NCBI RefSeq assembly: GCF_010501015.1
Contig: NZ_QVML01000001.1
Location: 309,845-373,844, forward strand
Origin: Bacteroides sp. 214
GTDB taxonomy: Bacteria; Bacteroidota; Bacteroidia; Bacteroidales; Bacteroidaceae
Direction of reading: 5' to 3'
DNA length: 64,000 nucleotides
Made by a program: the position numbers and the translations under genes
Part shown: piece by piece, positions 62,182 through 64,000 of the stretch
Layout of the letters: each line of letters starts with the position of its first letter
How positions within the stretch are numbered: the first letter of the stretch is position 1
The notes under the pieces: generated by a model
What the model was told of the DNA's origin: nothing
The model's database searches: none
The model's input: only the letters and a program-made list of their open reading frames with translations

Positions 62182-63840
62182 TTACCCTTTTGCTTCTTGA
62201 TACAAGAAGCGTTTGATGCTCTTTTTAGGAGTCTTTTCAAATTCTTCGGGGTAGATTTTCATTTTGTGTATTTGCGAGTAGGCAGGAAGCGTAGCATTCA
62301 AGGCAATGCGATTCTCTTCCATAAGCTGTTCCATATCGCTGGCTTTAAGTCCATGTGCAAACGCGTCATCAAAGTCAGGATAAACCAATCCTACCAGTTT
62401 TTCGTTTTGCTGTACAATGATGCTTTCAGAAACATAAGGCATGTTGTTTAACTTATCTTCTATTTCTTCTGGATAGATATTCTGCCCACTGGCACCAAGC
62501 AACATATTTTTGCTACGTCCGCGAATGGTAACATTACCTTCGGCATCCATTACGCCAAGGTCGCCGGTGTGCAACCAACCGTCAGCATCGAGTACTTCGC
62601 GGGTTGCTTCTTCGTTTTTATAGTAACCAAGCATGGTGTTGGCTCCTTTACATACAATTTCTCCAACAATGTTTTGGGGGTCGCTCGAAAGTATTTTTAC
62701 CTCCATGCGCGGTACTGCTTTACCGCATGATCCCAATTTGAATCTCTTCCAATCTTCGTAGCAAATAATAGGTGCGCACTCTGTCATACCATATCCTACA
62801 GTGTAAGGGAATTCGATCATACGTAAAAATTGCTCTACCTCCTGATTAAATGCGGCTCCACCAACAATAACTTCATAGAAGTTTCCGCCAAAGGCATTGA
62901 TAACTTGTTCGCGTACGTGCGCTTTTATCTTATCATTAATAATAGGTACTTTAAGGAGTATCTTCATCGTTGGGGTTTGCAGTTTGGGCAGCACGTTCTT
63001 CTTGATAATCTTTTCAATAATCAACGGAACGGCAACAACCAATTGTGGCTTTACCTCTTCAAATGCCTGGAAGATAATCTTTGGGCTGGGCGTACGGGTA
63101 AGGAAGAATATCTGGCAACCGGCAGCAAACTCATATAAGAATTCGAATGACATGCCATACATGTGTGCCATAGGCAGCATAGAAACAATTTTATCGCCTT
63201 TATTCAGCGTTAATACCTCAAAAGCGAACTTGACGTTTGACCATAAGCTACGATATGGAATCATTACACCTTTAGAATAACTGGTTGTTCCGGAAGTGTA
63301 GTTGATAACTGCTAACTCTTCGGGTTGATCTTTGTGATAACTCACGTGTTCGGTGCGGAAATTTTTGGGGTATTTCTTTCCGAACATTTCATTTAAGTGT
63401 TCTCTTGCGTGTGTTAGCTTCTTAGAGCGGGAAACAAGAGTAGAGAAATCTGTAACCGATAGTACTCCTTCCAACAATGGCATAGCAGCCTCGTTGAGGT
63501 TTTCCCAAACGATATCACCAACAAAGAGAAGTTTTGCTTCAGAGTGATTTACGATGTTGTGTACATTGTCGGCTTTGAATTCGTGTAAAATAGGAACTGC
63601 TACTGCTCCGTAGGTAACTGTGGCAAGAAAAGCAACCCCCCAATGTGAACTATTTCGCCCACAGATTGCTATTTTATCCCCCTTCTTTACACCACTTTCT
63701 TCAAAAATAATGTGTATTTTCTCAATCTTGCGAGCTACATCTTTGTATTGTAATGTAGCACCTTTGTAATCTGTTAGGGCATATAAATCCCAATTGCTCT
63801 TAATACTGTTTTCAATATAAGCAATAAAACTTTGATCCAT
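62182..63840 (-). CDS. Long-chain acyl-CoA ligase (AMP-binding)
   Basis: A 552-residue ANL-family adenylating enzyme. P-loop INYTSGTTSYSKGVMIPY (A3), GYGMTECAPI (A5), GWLHTGDLGVMDAEG (A7) and a C-terminal Lys in KTPKKSIKRF (A10) are present. It activates fatty acids as acyl-CoA; chain-length preference is not visible. Shorter than the 600-residue ACSL type, like other Bacteroidetes FadD-like proteins. A minus-strand -7 box TATATTTG lies at 63870. Confidence 0.9.
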   Translation of the reverse strand: MDQSFIAYIENSIKSNWDLYALTDYKGATLQYKDVARKIEKIHIIFEESGVKKGDKIAICGRNSSHWGVAFLATVTYGAVAVPILHEFKADNVHNIVNHSEAKLLFVGDIVWENLNEAAMPLLEGVLSVTDFSTLVSRSKKLTHAREHLNEMFGKKYPKNFRTEHVSYHKDQPEELAVINYTSGTTSYSKGVMIPYRSLWSNVKFAFEVLTLNKGDKIVSMLPMAHMYGMSFEFLYEFAAGCQIFFLTRTPSPKIIFQAFEEVKPQLVVAVPLIIEKIIKKNVLPKLQTPTMKILLKVPIINDKIKAHVREQVINAFGGNFYEVIVGGAAFNQEVEQFLRMIEFPYTVGYGMTECAPIICYEDWKRFKLGSCGKAVPRMEVKILSSDPQNIVGEIVCKGANTMLGYYKNEEATREVLDADGWLHTGDLGVMDAEGNVTIRGRSKNMLLGASGQNIYPEEIEDKLNNMPYVSESIIVQQNEKLVGLVYPDFDDAFAHGLKASDMEQLMEENRIALNATLPAYSQIHKMKIYPEEFEKTPKKSIKRFLYQEAKG

Positions 63841-63869
63841 TATACTTGCACATTTAGTAATGATGTGTG

Positions 63870-63877
63870 CAAATATA
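63870..63877 (-). promoter_or_regulatory. Promoter -7 box of the acyl-CoA ligase
   Basis: TATATTTG on the minus strand, 30 bases before the ATG. Confidence 0.5.
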
Positions 63878-63951
63878 TGTTTTTATATTACTATTGCAAA
63901 CTATTTGTTAAAGAAATTAGCGGAACTGAGTAAATTCAATCATTTGTTTTT

Positions 63952-63959
63952 TACCTTTG
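63952..63959 (+). promoter_or_regulatory. Promoter -7 box of a gene beyond the window
   Basis: TACCTTTG on the + strand, 41 bases from the window end. The last bases do not allow the next gene to be seen. Confidence 0.4.
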
Positions 63960-64000
63960 TAAAGAGCATATTGCTTTGAAATAGTAAAAGTTTTTATCAT

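Overview
This window looks like a chromosomal segment from a Bacteroidales bacterium, most likely Bacteroidaceae or a close relative. The evidence is repeated Bacteroidetes-type promoters (TAnnTTTG at -7, sometimes TTTG/TTGG about 20 nt upstream), a Nudix-type sugar regulator, paired S46 dipeptidyl peptidases, NigD-like, DUF4369, PCMD and DUF4878 proteins, and a short MetH without an activation domain. I do not assign a species.

Layout. 1-7.4 kb: a plant-polysaccharide cluster on the + strand (end of a GH2 beta-galactosidase, a two-domain esterase, a sialate O-acetylesterase-type esterase, a second GH2). 7.4-12.5 kb: a complete xylose operon on the - strand (Nudix regulator, xylulokinase, xylose isomerase, XylE-type symporter). 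Released xylose from the first block would feed this operon. 13.0-16.3 kb: thioredoxin lipoprotein, MarR regulator and a four-domain CoA-disulfide-reductase/rhodanese/TusA/DsrE fusion. 16.4-19.7 kb: nitrosative-stress module (Crp/Fnr regulator of HcpR type, divergent ferredoxin and hybrid-cluster protein, with a perfect dyad between them). 20.1-28.3 kb: GH29 fucosidase, a 1312-residue pectin methylesterase, a PCMD lipoprotein and a beta-barrel protein. 28.3-31.0 kb: SDR, tRNA-Lys, EttA. 31.1-35.4 kb: DPP11-like and DPP7-like peptidases in tandem. 35.7-41.3 kb: lipoproteins, PL1 pectate lyase, outer-membrane protein. 41.3-50 kb: housekeeping block (Yip1, SmpB, gate protein, MetH, Na+ symporter with a 40-residue partner, MltF, uridine kinase). 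50-52.2 kb: Dabb protein and DsbD. 53.2-57.7 kb: hisGDCB preceded by a His-rich leader peptide and an attenuator. 57.7-64 kb: epimerase, lipoprotein, SagB-like nitroreductase, NadE, acyl-CoA ligase.

The most unusual signal is not a gene. Six intergenic regions (3.7, 12.7, 21.7, 36.4-36.7, 52.2-52.5 and 59.3 kb) carry spacer-less tandem arrays with the same 22-bp period. Units differ between loci. Two loci (36.4-36.75 kb on -, 52.2-52.5 kb on +) are diverged copies of one ~300-350 bp element, with a structured GGTCTTCAC/GTGAAGACC module followed by in-phase 22-bp units. The 12.7-kb locus looks like an internally deleted copy, and 59.3 kb shares its CATAGG unit type. The other two share only the period and dyad symmetry. 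The second notable element is the predicted histidine leader/attenuator.
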